64,000 nucleotides of DNA from Lactarius indigo (lineage: Eukaryota; Basidiomycota; Agaricomycetes; Russulales; Russulaceae): the NCBI GenBank assembly GCA_025766275.1, contig JAFKAC010000117.1:88501-152500 (forward strand). The letters are read 5' to 3'. The notes beneath the pieces were generated by a model. It did no database searches, was not told where the DNA came from, and saw only the letters and a list, made by a program, of their open reading frames with translations. The position numbers were made by a program, and so were the translations under genes. Position 1 is the stretch's first letter. Every line of letters begins with the position of its first letter. Positions 23,206 through 35,271 of the stretch are shown piece by piece.

Positions 23206-26200
23206 TCAGTTAATTTGGCTGAGCCATCGGTGTTCTATTTTGTCTCTTGAGTGTTCTTTTGATTGAATGGTTCTCTCACATCTCATGACCCAAATTAGGT
23301 AAGCTGACTCCGATATGAGGATTTGGATTAGTCTGTTTGCACCTTTTATCATGGTGTGTCGTCGTCGGTCATTTCCGTTCCCTTCCTCTGGGTTGTGTGG
23401 TATTGCTAGGGATCCACAGCCAAGTATCGTTCCTAGGTTGGGTTCCTGCCAGGGGTGTGTTTCTTGAGGCCAGTATCTTTCCGTCATATCCCAGATCGTT
23501 TTTATCGGTGTCACTTCGCAGTTTAGCAGGATGTGTTCTAGGTCTTCTTTGTTCTGGCATGTTGGGCACCATTGTCTGTGTTCGTAGCCCGGAATGTTTT
23601 CCCAGAAATCCCCTATCATGAAGGCGCTGTGGATTGCCTTGTAGATGAATTGTTGAATGGTGGGTCGGATCGTGTTGCTCCTTATGTTTTTCCAGATTGA
23701 TTTGGTTGTTTCTTTCATTTTGTTAAAGAGGAGCATGGCTGTTTTTATTTTGTTTAGGTTCTTTTCAGTTGTCGGGCGTCTTGGGGTGGGTGTTTGCTTG
23801 CATATTCCTCTGTAGGCTTGTGCCTGTGTTATGGTTGCAAGTTTCGCACCTTGGAGGTCATACTCTTCTGGGACATTTAGGATGAGTTCGTCTGGCTCGT
23901 CTTTCTCCATGCCTTCTTTGGCTAATTTGTCGCATTCCTCGTTTCCTAGCGTGCCATTATGTCCTTTTACCCATTCAAAGTGTGTTGTGGCTGTGCGTCT
24001 CTTAAGGAGATATGTGGCCATCTTGAAAAGGTTGGCATTTTTTATGTCTATCCATCCATTATCTTCCCAGGTGCTGAGATGTTTTGTTAGGCCGTGTATG
24101 ACATATTTGGAGTCTGTTCTGATCAGTATTGGCCAGAAAGTGGGTACTGCGTTTATGGCTTTGATTATTGCGGCGATTTCGCCAACTTGGTTTGATTGTA
24201 GTTCCCCTGGTACTTGTATTGCTGCATTTCTCCTGTCGCCGGGGCCGATCCATATTCCACTTCCACATCATGCGTCGTCTTTCCTGTTACTGAAGCATGC
24301 TCCATCTGTGTATATCGTTATTCTAGGGTGGTTGTGGTTGATACCCATGGTATAGCAGCGGGTTGCAGGGTGGGTGGATATTTTGGACAGGTCTGTGAAG
24401 ATGCAGAAGCATTCGGCTAGGTTATTCCTGCATGTTATTGTCAGGTCAAAGAGGATTTCGCCGTTTTCTTCCCATGCTGTGATGTTTTGATCTTTTCTTC
24501 TCTTGGTTAGCAATAGGTTATCGGGGGGGTCTCCCAGCGCCAGGGGGTTCAGTTTGGGGATGGTTTCTTGTATTCTGGTTAGTGCTTCTGTTGCACATCT
24601 GTGTGGGTTGTTACATGTTACATCTATTGATGCGGTCTTCGACGCATTCTATACAGGCGCATTTTGGGTCCGGGGTGTGGTGTGTCGTTTGTCTTTCATT
24701 TCTTATCCTCGCTGAGATTCTCATTAGGTCCGTGATTGTGTTCGCGTGGTGTTTCTTCATGAGGCATTTTGTCGCGGTATTGGTGAGGGGTCTCTGTTTC
24801 ACATTCAAGTGGTACCATGCGGGGAGCTGGGCTCAGATATCTTGGGATAGTCTGATGGCTGCCAGGTTTGTATTGTATTTTCTGGCCGTTTTGAGCATTC
24901 TCATGATGTCGTGTCCTATTTTTATTGCTCTAGGGCCTCGGGAGGGGGGATTCCATGATTGTAAGAAGCGGTTGACGATTGCGACGCTTGAGGTTCCGGG
25001 AGGTGCAGCTGCAGCTATGATGAGGTCTGTTACTGTTGCCCATGCAGGTCTGCTCGGGGTGAAGTTGAGGTATGTCTTCAGCCATATTATTTTGATCACT
25101 TTGTTTCTCGCTTTGATGTTTAGTAGTTTCAGTCCGCCTTCTTCGAGGGGGCTTTGTAGGGTGCTTATGGCTATTCTAGGGTTGTTTTCTCGTTCCCATA
25201 TGAGGGTTCGGATCATTTTTGTGATCGCGTTCTTGATGTGTGATGGCATTCCTTGCACTTTGGCGAGGAATTGGGTATGCCCTCCTATGACAGCTTGGAT
25301 GATCAGTCTTTTTCCAAATAGGGTGGGGTGCGTGTTATTCCATCTTTCGATTTTCGTTTTCATTTTATCCATTAGCAGTTCCCATGGTGTCGTGTTGTCT
25401 ACTCCATTGCCTATCCAGGCCCCTAGGATTCTTATGGCATCTCTGTCCCTCGCAATTCTTACATTATTTTCTAGTGGTCTGGTGTCATGTACGTTGAGTT
25501 TTCTTGTTGTGTATACTTGTTGTCTGTGCTCTGTGGTGCCTATAGGTATGATCTCGGTCTTTTCTATGTTAAATTTTGCCCCTGATGCTTCGCACCAGTC
25601 TCCTAGGATGTTTTCTACATAATCAAAGCTGTCGTTTTCGTTGAGGAAGAGGTTTGTGTCATCTGCAAACAGGGTGAGTTTTATGCTTCATTCTAGGCCT
25701 GGTATCTTGAATCCGGATATGTGGTTGGAGTTTCTAATCGTACATGCTAATGGCTCGATGGCTAGGTCGAAGAGGGGGCAGGAGAGCAGGTCTCCCTGTC
25801 TGACTCCCCTTGTCATGCGGAATGGTGAACTAAGGGTTCCATTTATCACTACTCGCGTGTGTGCGTGTTCGTACAGCGTGCGGATTGTTTTGGTGAAGGT
25901 TGGTGGGAGATTAAATGCTGCTAACATTTCCCACAGATATTGGTGGTTGATCTTGTCATATGCCTTCTCCTGGTCGAGAGCCACAATTGCTCCATTTTCT
26001 TCCATGACTTCTGCATAGTTTAAGATTGTCTGCGCGAGTCTTATGTGGTCAAAGATGGACCTTTTTGGGATGAAGCCTGCCTGATCTTCGTGCACCATGT
26101 TCGGGACGTGTTTGAGCAGTTGAAGGGCTAGGACCTTGGTGAGTAGTTTATAGTCTGTGTTGAGGAGCGTTATCAGGCGGTAGTTGCTGATTTCTGACGG

Positions 26201-28090
26201 GTCCTTTTTCTTAAAGATTGGGCACATCCAGCCTAGGGAGAAGTCAGATCTTTTGTCCACTCCGTGTTCCTGTATGTCGCGGAAGAGTAGCGTGAGGGTT
26301 TCTACAATGTTGAAGGCTTCTTGCCCCAGTTTTTGTGCGTCTTCGTATCTTTTGTCGAGCAGTTTCCAGAGTTCATATGGGCAGCCGTCCATACCGGTTG
26401 CAGAGCCGTTCTTTGCTAGTTTCAGGGCTTTCCTGACTTGCGTTTTGTAGATCGCCCATTGTTGGGAATCCCTATGGGCTCTCCGGAGCTTCTGTTCTTG
26501 GGGGATCTCATTTAGTTGGGTTCATATTTTATTTTGGTGTTCTTCCTCTCCGGCTGTTGATGGGTCTTGGTCTGACTGTATCTTTTCATGGTAATCTCTA
26601 GCTAGCTGGGCCATCCGTATTGTGTTGCGTTCATATTGGGGGGGGGATGAGTCAGGGATTTTGAGTCGGTGGATTATGTCTCTCGGTTTATTTTCTTTGC
26701 TCAATTTTGACCAGATGCCTCCTAGGCGTTCGCCGTGATTGAGGAGCCTGGCTCGGTAGATTTCCTTTTGATCCCGGGCCTCCTTTCTTTCAAGGAGCAT
26801 GAGCTCGTTTGCAAGGTACGCTTCGTTGTTCCTGGTGTTTTCGTTTTGGTCCAGGTCTGGAGCATTTGCTGCTTCTTCCAGGTCTTTCATGAGGTTCCGC
26901 TTTCACGCGGTGTGTTTCTGGTGTATCTCTTTCGATGTTTGTTGGGCTTGTTTCGTTATATCTTCTTTGAAGGCCTTCCACATCAGCTGGGGGTTCATAA
27001 TTTGTCTTGGTGTGTTATTCTTTTTTGCTTCAGCCATTTCTTTCTGTAGTTGCTGACCTCGCTCATTGATAGCGAATCTTAGTTTTTTGTTCCTCAGGAT
27101 TGTTAGTGGCCAGGTCCATTGACCTTTCCCTATTTGGGGGGTGTCCGCAGGGGCGAATTTAGTGACAGTTATCCAGTGATCTGTCGGGACAGGGGTTGGA
27201 CCCATTTTCCAGTCGAGGGTATGAATTGCTTTCTGTTCTTTTACGTAGATTCTATCTAGTCTGGATTGGATTTGGTGTCCACTTGCGTTCGCACAGTAGG
27301 TGAAACATCGTTCCTTCGGGTTCCTGTGTCTCCACGTGTCTTCCAGGTCAAGCTGGTGTCGTAGGTCGCGTAGCGCTTCTACAGCGCTTTGGTCATTATG
27401 GTGGATCAGTGCTCTGTCTATGGGGTCTTCCGTGACATTGAAGTCCCCCAGAAGGAAGTCTGGGTGGTTTACTCCATGATTCGTACGTGCGTATTCTATT
27501 GATTCCCAGAAAGTGGGGTGTTCGGATTTGTTATTTGGTGTGTAGACATTGATTAGGGTTGTTTCTTCTGATTCGTGCCAGTTGATTTTCAGGGCTATGG
27601 CTCTTCTGGGGATAAGTTCTGTCATTTTGCAGGACTTAGGGGCTATTATGCTCTTATTTATGACGAAGGCTACTCCCACGGTGGCTCGTGGGTTTGTTGG
27701 GTTATGTGATGTTAGTAGGTCCATTTTCCGGCCAAGGCAGGTGAGTATGTTCTGGACGCGCTCATTGTCTAGGTGCATTTCTTGTACGGCTAATATCGCT
27801 ATTTTGTATGTGTTTAGTGTGCGGTTAATTGCGGACCATTTTTCTATCCCATTCATTTGATGTGAAGGGGCAGTAAAGCCGTTTAGGTTTAGGGTAGCTA
27901 TGTTTATATTGGCTTTGCGGTGTAGCAAGTTCTGATCACGCATTGGGGCTGTGCTGTGCCCAGATGTTGGGTGGTACTGATCTGTACCTTGGTGTGCGCT
28001 CCCTTGTTGGGTGCGTTCACCATTTGTCCGGGTGGGGACATGTGTGTGTTGGGGGCTGGAGAGGGATGGGGCAGTGCTTGCAGGCATCAT
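23206..28090 (-). pseudogene. LINE ORF2: endonuclease, reverse transcriptase, RNase H
   Basis: Begins at ATG 28090. The AP-type endonuclease (28090-26903) has LNLNG, VQEMHL, LLGDFN, SRLDRIYV and TDHW. RT (26392-24833) has QAGFIPKRS, ALDQEKAYDKI, GVRQGD, then FADDTN just after a TGA (25688-25690) that likely replaces CGA. RNase H (about 24330-23900) has YTDGACF, GEIAAI, TDSKYVIHGL and KGHNGTLGNEECD. A CCHC motif, CPTC...H...C, lies near 23560-23600. At least six stops or frame losses separate the pieces. Confidence 0.88.
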
Positions 28091-28934
28091 AGGTGGGGAG
28101 TGGGGAAGTGTTCGTCTTGTATTTAAGTGTTCTACAGGGACTATCTAGTTTGGGCTGGGCCATTTTATTTACATTTAGTGAGGTATCTAGTGCTGTTCAA
28201 CCGCTCGCTTGCTATGTGTGGGTGTTAGGGCCAAAGCCCCTGCCTTGGCTTCTAGTTTTGCCCTTGTCATTGCGTCTCTTGGGGCCGTTCCAGCCGTCTA
28301 TGTCAGGGAATGGGCATAGGCCTCAGGGGTGGTCTACTCCATGGCAGATACCGCAATTGTATGGGCTGATGTTTGTGATTCCGGTTCCCGTCATCGGGGC
28401 TGAGTAGGAGCGGCCTGCTAGATATTTCCTTACCCTGGGCCAAACTCCTAAGTTTATCGCCTCCCGGCCTTTGGCATAGACGTTGAATTGAGGTATCAGC
28501 AGGTCCCTGGGTTGTTTGATGTCTAGGCATGTGAGGTGGACGGAGTTAGTGAGCTTCGTGAGAGCTTTGTATACTTGTAGTCTCTCATCCTCAGGGTGTT
28601 CATTTGCGATAGCCACTATATAGTTCTTCATTTCAGGGTTGTTCCAGACACCCTTGATGATGACTTCTATGTCCTCCTTGGTCATGGAGTGGAATCCTCT
28701 GATTGCGAAGAGGAATTCTGGGCATACGCATCCCAGGGGGGTTGCTCGGAAAGTGATGGCAGGTGATGACCAGACTGTCCTCGTAAGGAGGATGTCCACT
28801 TGTTCAGTCGTGAGGTTGAAAACTAGGAAGGCATTGGGGTGGCGTTTTGCGGCGATGCCTCCGCACTGGCACGTGGGGTCGCTACTCCTACATTTTGCGA
28901 TTTGGTGATTTCAGCTATTGCAGCCATGAGCTGG

Positions 28935-29516
28935 TGTTACGCCCTAGCAGGGGCGTGGGTTCTAGAGGTTTCAAATCACACAAGTATCAAGCAAAGACTT
29001 CTGTTGTCTTATTGCTACGAAATACAAGTGGCAAAAGTGTGGCACAGGGTGCAGCACTACTCTGTAATGTAGGACTCCTCGTCTGAAGTGTCTGACACTT
29101 CTCTACACTTGATCTTGCTAGTGCACAGAGTATAACAGGTGTGACGTGTTGATATAGTTCAACTGCAAAGACTTCAAAGTGTCCTGGTTAGGGACTGAGG
29201 TAGGGGATGCACAAGAAGAGGGGGATAAGGTGAAGTCACACCAAAGTACGGAGGCAAGGTTACTAGATTGCAAATGAAGCCAAGTCTGGCTTCCTATGGT
29301 CTATAGTACAGGTTTATATAGGGCAAGGTTCCAAACAACATGAACACAGGCCCACACAGAGGCAAAGAGACTAGATGGAGTAAAGAGACGTTCGGATCAA
29401 GACAAGTAGCGCCACCAACAGTAGTAGCTCCTTTGGTTTACAAAGTATGGGACACAAGGGGAAAAGAACAAAAGAGAACACACTGTAACTGAGGTCCGAA
29501 GCGTCAGATCATAACA
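28935..29516 (-). repeat. Solo LTR, family LTR4 (complete)
   Basis: 582-bp LTR, plus-strand edges TGTTACGCCC and GATCATAACA. The flanking five bases, GCTGG and GCCAG, are an imperfect duplication; removing one copy restores the LINE ORF1 frame. On the minus strand, TATATAAA (29313-29320) is followed by a perfect inverted repeat (GAAGCCA 29276-29282, TGGCTTC 29287-29293). Confidence 0.85.
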
Positions 29517-29979
29517 GCCAGGCTTTGATATCTTTGTACATGGTGGGGGCTCTGGCTTCGTTGTCGAATGGGATGGCGATGAGTTTCCCGTGTTGGAAGT
29601 TCTCCCAGTCACTTATGAGGTTGAGGTCGAGATACTCGAATATGGAGGTTGGGTGTGCGTCTTGTACTTGGGGCATCGGTCCCGGAGTGAATTTGTCGAT
29701 GGTGGATCGGGGGTTGTTGCCTCCCACATAGGGGTCGGTGCGGTCCGCTTCCACTAGGCCCCTTACTGAGGCAGTTTGTCTTCCAGATCCCGTGGTGCCA
29801 TTGGGGGTGTTCTGGTCATGGTGTTCTTGGTTGTCTGGGGGGGTGAGATGGGCAAAGATCATGGGGATATCTCCGTCCGGGGTGCTTTGGGGGAGGGAGA
29901 TGCTGGGGGAGGTTCGCGAGCGTCTAGTGGGTGTAGCCGGGGGGGTTGGGGAATTCTCACTGGAAATGGGGGGGAGTAC

Positions 29980-30380
29980 TGTTGGAACGTGATAAGTACA
30001 TAAGGACCTTATCTATAGCAGTTACGACATTACGGTACTATGTTTACCATATTAGGCAAGTCAGGATACATACGGTAGTGGGCGTATCATGTCCGGTGAT
30101 GAGGAGAAGTCTCATGACTGTCTCAGAAGCACGAAACACATCAGGCGTGTGTAAAAACGCGATATTGTGGACGCCTTTACTCATCACTTTTGCGCAAATG
30201 GACATGGTGGGGCCATAGAGCATAAATATCCTCCTATGGGGAGGGAGGCGAATACAGAACTTCACCCCTCTTCACTTGTGCACACTCTCCCCTCTAAACC
30301 AGTCTCTCAACCTACTGCAAAGGTGAGAACGTCCCTCCTGCGTGCTGCGCTTTAGCCTGTAAGGCTTTTGCTGTGCAACA
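29980..30380 (+). repeat. Solo LTR of the copia family, inside the LINE
   Basis: 401-bp LTR, edges TGTTGGAACG and CTGTGCAACA, flanked by AGTAC (29975-29979 and 30381-30385). It is the same length as, and nearly identical to, the copia 3' LTR at 32552-32952. Most differences are CpG transitions. Confidence 0.93.
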
Positions 30381-30913
30381 AGTACATAGGGGGATAGAGA
30401 GTATGTCGGTCCCGAGGAGGGGTAGTGAGCTATTTGGGCGAGGGGTGTGGATGGCATAGGCTGCATGGCTTCTGCGGGGATTTCGACGGATGTTATGGTG
30501 GGGGCGATAGAGGTGCCTACTAGGTCATTGACTGCTTGGCATTCTTGGTCGTCCTCCTCATTCATCGGTCCTTGGGGTGTGTCAGTTGGGAGTTTGGTTG
30601 GCGAATGGCTAGGCTTACTTAGGGTTCTTTTCTTGTTTTTCCTTTCAGTTGCGGCAGCAGCAGGGCTGTTTGTCGCAGTGATGCGGGCTGATTGGATTGT
30701 CGTCACCCTATTGGCTGGGTCTCTGGTTGTGCATTCCGAGGGGGGGGCTGGGGCGATTTGTGGGAGGTTGGCGGTAGTGGTGGCGGGGGATGGTGGCGGG
30801 GCGTCCATTACTATTCTCTGTAGGGGGTTGGCGGTGTGGTGGGTGTTTAAGTGTTTTTGAGGGGAGGGTCCAGGAATGGGGGGCTCCGTCAGGGGGGGTG
30901 CGGGATTGATCAA

Positions 30914-31486
30914 AGGTCAGTAGCGTCTCGTTTAGTTCCAGGGGTGATTTACTTACTTGTGGGTATGGGCGGGGGTGATGGTGGCGTTGTGTGTGCTTGG
31001 GGTGACGGTTGTGGGGGGTTGGTCAGTTCGCTTGTTGGGGGGGTGCCTGTGTAGGGTGTAGGATGGTTGAGGGTGTTGAGTTGCGTTGTGTTGGTTGTGT
31101 GTTGTGTTGGTTATGGAGGGGGGTTGTGTGTTAGCAGTGGGAGTTCTGTCAGGGGTTGTGGTGTTAATGATTGCGCACCTTGGACACTTGTCTTTGGGTG
31201 CTGTGGCAGGTTGGTTGTTGGATTTCAGGGGGTTGTTGTTGTCGGGGTACAGTGTTTGTGTTTGTGTTGGGGTCTCACAGCATGTTTTTTGGCTTCTGGG
31301 CCGTGTGGTTTGATGAGTGGGTGTATATTGTCTTTTCTCTTTTCTAGGGGAGCCAGTGGTATTCGGGGACTGGGGTAGAGCTCGTCTGCCATTGCAGCTC
31401 GCTCTTGGTCCTAGTCCGTCCTTGCCCCAGCTCTTTACCGTGGTAGTCCATCCCCTGGTGGTGGTTACGGTTCAAGGAGCCCCCGA
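30914..31486 (-). other. LINE 5' untranslated region
   Basis: About 570 bases between the LINE start (at the right-hand duplication) and ORF1. It is G/T-rich on the plus strand and has no convincing reading frame on the minus strand. Its presence suggests that the LINE was inserted at or near full length. Confidence 0.5.
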
Positions 31487-31498
31487 ATGCTGCTACTT

Positions 31499-32038
31499 AC
31501 TTGGTACTTCAAACTATGCCTTAGTCTATGACAGCAAGAGTGATGCTGGTATAATAGCATACGCAGACTCTGACTGGGCTTCAGACCCAGTTACCAGGAA
31601 GTCCACTATGGGCTACTTAGTAAAAATGGCAAATGGAATATTTTGCTGGAATTCGAGAGCACAAAAGTCAATTGCACTCTCATCCACTGAAGCAGAATAT
31701 ATGTTGCTGTGTGATACAAGCAGACAATTGGTTTGGATACAATCTCTCTTTCATGAGCTTGGAATAAATCTAGAACCAATTCCATTATGCGGAGATAATC
31801 AAGGCTCCATATTTCTATCTTCTAATCCTGTTCAAGAGAAACGGATTAAACACATTGATTTATGTCACCACTACATACATGAAGTAATCTGTGATAAGAA
31901 GATAGAGTTATTCTTTATAGAAGGAGCTTAGAACCCCACAGATCTTTTTACTAAGAACCTGGGTCGCATTAAGTTCTTAAAATTCAGGGAACAGCTTGGG
32001 CTTGAGTTTTCCTTGCCTATGCAAGCTCAAGCAACTTG
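31499..32038 (+). pseudogene. pol: copia RNase H and C-terminus of pol
   Basis: Resumes copia pol after the LINE. It has YADSDWASDP, TRKSTMGYL, SSTEAEYM and GDNQGSI (the catalytic acidic residues), then KHIDL...HY. A TAG at 31929-31931 falls where NPTDLFTK follows, consistent with CAG-to-TAG. The frame ends at TGA 32036-32038. Confidence 0.88.
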
Positions 32039-32551
32039 ACCACTATGCTTGAAGGGTAGTAGATAAAAAGGGTTTTTCGTAGCTTTTCTGTGTACATCAC
32101 TTCTTCTTTAGAAGTGAGTCATGAACAACTTGTTCTCTTCAGAATCTTTCTGAAAAAGACTGTTCCACAAAAGCTGTTTTGTCACAAACCATAGAAGTTT
32201 ATTGAGTCATCTGACTCTAAGCCTCTCATGGTTTTGCGTCAAACAACCCTGGTATCTCTACCAGAAGGAAGTTCACACATCCTGCTCCCTCAAGGCGTAG
32301 TGTGAGAGGTCAAATTGCTCATAAGAAACCGAGGATTGACAACCATTGTTGGGGTGTAGCATCTTTACTACAATTTACAAAACCCCTCACAAAAAGGATG
32401 TTGCGATGACCCTGCAACCAAATCCCCTATACATCCCTATGACATTTGAGGGTCGAGGCCTTTCCGGTCAATGTTTATTACCGATCCTTATGTCTATAGA
32501 GTAAGGCTATTGCTTAGAAGTGCTTTACTAGCTGCACTAAGCAAGGGGGAG
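32039..32551 (+). other. copia 3' noncoding region and purine tract
   Basis: About 510 bases between the pol stop and the 3' LTR. I see no reading frame worth calling. It ends in the purine-rich GCAAGGGGGAG next to the LTR, which would prime plus-strand synthesis. Confidence 0.6.
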
Positions 32552-32952
32552 TGTTGGAACGTGATAAGTACGTAAGGACCTTATCTATAGCAGTTACGAC
32601 ATTACGGTACTATGTTTACCATATTAGGCAAGTCAGGATACATACGGTAGTGGGCGTATCATGTCCGGTGATGAGGAGAAGTCTCATGACTGTCTCAGAA
32701 GTGTGAAACACATCAGGCGTGTGTAAAAACATGATATTGTGGATGCCTTTACTCATCACTTTTGCGCAAATGGACATGGTGGGGCCATAGAGCATAAATA
32801 TCCTCCTATGGGGAGGGAGGTGAATACAGAACTTCACCCCTCTTCACTTGTGCACACTCTCCCCTCTGAAACAGTCTCTCAACCTACTGCAAAGGTGAGA
32901 ACATCCCTCCTGCATGCTGCGCTTTAGCCTGTAAGGCTTTTGCTGTGCAACA
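32552..32952 (+). repeat. 3' LTR of the copia element
   Basis: 401-bp LTR, edges TGTTGGAACG and GTGCAACA. The five bases that follow are CCCTC, and the matching left copy is not in the window. It has an ATAAATA box near 32794. Confidence 0.9.
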
Positions 32953-32954
32953 CC

Positions 32955-34391
32955 CTCTTCAATGGGGAGACCATCGCTGTCACCAACTTATCATTCACCA
33001 TCCCCGGTATCCCCTGACTGTCACCACCACCACCATCCACCAGTTCCCCTTGTTCCACCATGACCATTGACCCCATGCCTATCAGTCCCCACTCCCCTGA
33101 ATGAGAACCGGGGGAACTCACACCCTCTACACCCAAGGAGGGCCAGTATTCCCCGACTCCCCCACCTTGTCAAAATCCTACTCCTCCCCCTGAACCACTT
33201 GCACCTTCACCTCCATCGTTGACACCCTCTACGCCTCCCCCTCCATTAGAAACTCCGCCGACACCGCTCACCCCTGTCCACATCCACACCCCCATCAATT
33301 ATAACCGACCAGACTCTCCCGCCGAAGACACTGATGATCCCGGAACCCCCTTCTTCCCGAACACTCCAGGCTCAGCAAAATACTACCCCCTTCAGATCCC
33401 ACTACCCAAAGGTGGATTCAACATTGTGAAGTACATCTACTATCACAAGGGATTCACCGAGGTAGTGGGAGTGATGGGAGCTCAGCAACCACACTACGGA
33501 GAAACCATCTATCTGTCTACCCTACACCCAAACGTCTCTGCACCCCCCTTCACCACCAAACAACTTGAGTTCTTTGACCCAAATGACATCCAGGCCTGTG
33601 CACTTGATGAAACCCTCATCGAACTCAATTCCCCACGACTTACTGCCGAGGTCACTCGCCTACGCACAGGACTCGCAGCCATGAAGGAGTTAGACAAAAA
33701 ATACAAGAAGTTGGAGGAGGATGCTTGGAAACTAAGGGCAGAACGACTCATGGTGGACCTTATACTGGCTAGTACCAAGAGATGCTTGCAGTATGCGGGA
33801 GCCCTCACCACTATCACAAACGAGTATGCCCGCCTCACAGCACTCCCAGCCCCATTACGCCACTCTCACTATGCTATCCCCTTCTCTCCTAGATGAGGAG
33901 GACCCGTTGAGTTCCCCCGACTCGCTGATAGACCCCACCGACGATGGTGTTACCACTGTAACAGTCCCCACCACCTCATATGCGACTGTCCCACAAGACC
34001 AAGGCCAGCTTGTCGGCACTGCCAAAGTCAGGAGCATCAGTCGTACCGGTGCATCTTCTGTCGGACAGAGATGGTCGCCGAAGTCATTACCACACAGCAG
34101 GCTGAAGAGCGGATGCACCGGGAGATGTCCCCCGACGCTACCACTTCATTCACCGCACCCTCTCCCCCAACTACGGCAGCGACCACTCTAGGAAGATGGT
34201 GTGGCTGGTGCTTCTGCCAAGATGCCAACCACAATGAAATCCGGTGCCCACAGTATGAAATGTGTCACAAATGCGGGGCTCGTGGCCCTCTCTTCTTCTT
34301 AAAGACCCATTTCTGCCACAATGACGTCTTGGAGTGGCCTGAGAATGACCTCGATGCGGACATCTACAATCTGGTTGACCCCAAGTCCTGA
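32955..34391 (+). pseudogene. pol: C-terminal tail of E pol with a zinc-knuckle array
   Basis: A single frame runs from the copia edge to TGA at 34389-34391. It is broken only by TGA codons near 33012 and 33102 and at 33894-33896, all compatible with CGA. A Pro/Thr/Ser-rich stretch comes first. A globular part follows (ILGV-like GVMG, HYGETIYL, LTAEVTRLR) that resembles the post-chromodomain tail of B1, then a coil. Downstream of the last TGA are at least three Cys/His clusters: CYHCNSPHHLICDC, CRHCQSQEHQSYRC and WCGWCFCQDANHNEIRC, then CHKCGARGP. The function of the array is unknown; nucleic-acid binding is an inference. Confidence 0.7.
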
Positions 34392-34424
34392 AGTCGTGGC
34401 GACTTCAGATCAAATGGGGGGTAA

Positions 34425-35003
34425 TGTTACGATTCACTTACTTCTGGACTCATTCTTTCTTCACACTACCATCCCATCCCCCATACTGTATGAGACCTGT
34501 ATGATTACACAGACCTTACGATTACCCGGTTCCTATCACGCGCCCTGCTTATCAATGCTCCTTTCTGATAAAGCTCGACATGTGCTAGTTTCCGACTTGT
34601 TCTTGCTCACGCACGACTCCACGTCACTCACCTTTATCCTCATTATATCTATGCCTTGTTCTCTTTATGTCTACCCCTTTGTTTTCTGATCTGGCAATGG
34701 CACCATCTATTTGTAGTGACCACACAGCCCAACCTGTATTTAAACCTAGTCATACCTAGCTTGTATGGTAGACTAGACTTCTTGTGTAATACTACACTTG
34801 AAACGCCTTTGCGCTTATCCCTGTCTCATGATCCTCAGTACTGCTAGGTCTTCGCACCTTAGCCTTCCACTACAGTCCAAGTGACTTGTGTCCTTGTGAC
34901 TCTTGTGCATCATTCTACTGAAGTCGGACCTTCAAGTTCGTACTCCTGCATTTCTGACTGACTTGGTACAGGTCATACCTAACGCCCCTGTAGTGGTGTT
35001 ACA
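34425..35003 (+). repeat. 3' LTR of element E (family LTR2)
   Basis: 579-bp LTR, edges TGTTACGATT and GTGGTGTTACA. It is attached to a purine tract on its left, which identifies LTR2 as the LTR of a zinc-tail element. TATTTAA lies near 34737. A diverged inverted repeat (CATACC / GGTAGA) lies near 34751-34775. Confidence 0.88.
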
Positions 35004-35008
35004 CAATT

Positions 35009-35266
35009 GGTGATGGTGTGGTAACGTTGGACCTCTTCATGAGTTGCATCCTTCCAGTCTGCCATTGTGACGGGCATTTTGCTTCGTTTGAAACATGATA
35101 CCAGAAGTCCTTTTCTCAGACCTCGTCTAAATAAGTCAACCGTTCCTTTTGCGCTTAGGTCCCAGTCTGCTGCCTTGGCTAATTGTTCGAATGTTGCAAT
35201 GTATTTGTCGATGTCATCCCCTTTCATGGTAAGTGCCGTTAACCTGGCATATGCATTCTGTTGGCT
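35009..35266 (-). pseudogene. gag: gag of element F, downstream fragment
   Basis: Minus strand. It continues the F Gag begun at 42971-43745 after the A3 insertion. It has the capsid-domain residues DDIDKYIATFEQLAKAADW and a MADWKDA helix typical of Ty3 Gag. E truncates it at 35004. Confidence 0.75.
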
Positions 35267-35271
35267 CAATG

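Larger units (their letters stand above)
28212..30913 (-). pseudogene. LINE ORF1 (Gag-like), split by two solo LTRs
   Basis: Three coding blocks on the minus strand, 30913-30386, 29979-29517 and 28929-28212, lie either side of the copia LTR and LTR4. The N-terminal block is rich in Pro, Thr and Ala. The last block ends with a CCHC knuckle (CGICHGVDHP...C) near 28335-28380, with one TGA inside it. It then ends at TAG 28212-28214, about 120 bases before ORF2. ORF1 proteins of this type bind LINE RNA. When LTR4 and one duplication are removed, the frame reads through as DIKAWLMAAIAEI. Confidence 0.75.
22824..31486 (-). mobile_element. Non-LTR retrotransposon (LINE) with RNase H, near full length
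   Basis: Minus-strand LINE inserted into copia pol. The left edge is a T run (22822-22836 on the plus strand), the complement of its poly(A) tail. The duplication ATGCTGCTACTT flanks it at about 22812-22823 and 31487-31498. ORF1 carries a CCHC knuckle, and ORF2 carries endonuclease, RT, RNase H and a C-terminal CCHC. Without the nested LTR4 and copia LTR it is about 7.7 kb. The layout resembles fungal Tad-like LINEs (inference). Stops and frame losses make it inactive. Confidence 0.9.
20122..32952 (+). mobile_element. Ty1/copia element, 5' part missing, split by a LINE
   Basis: Plus-strand copia element. Integrase comes before RT and RNase H, which defines Ty1/copia. The LTR and gag at its 5' end are absent; B2 occupies its left edge. 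The LINE at 22824-31486 lies between RT and RNase H with a 12-bp duplication. The 3' LTR is at 32552-32952. It sits in the tail region of element E. Confidence 0.88.
32953..35003 (+). mobile_element. Ty3-type element E, 3' end
   Basis: Plus-strand 3' end of an element whose LTR is LTR2. A tail reading frame is followed by a purine tract (AATGGGGGGTAA near 34413-34424) and the 3' LTR. The LTR is followed by CAATT and then by element F gag, so E inserted into F. The copia element truncates E at 32953. Confidence 0.75.

Noticed and set aside
24582..25622. 346-codon plus-strand open frame
   Set aside because: It is antisense to LINE RT, shows no domain, and is hydrophobic in the way expected from the complement of that coding region.
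30447..30860. 137-codon plus-strand frame with signal-like hydrophobic stretch
   Set aside because: Antisense to the Pro/Ala-rich LINE ORF1; the composition explains it.
33219..33896. 225-codon frame as a complete host gene
   Set aside because: The same frame continues upstream to 32955 and downstream to 34391 through TGA codons that fit CGA. It is the tail of element E.
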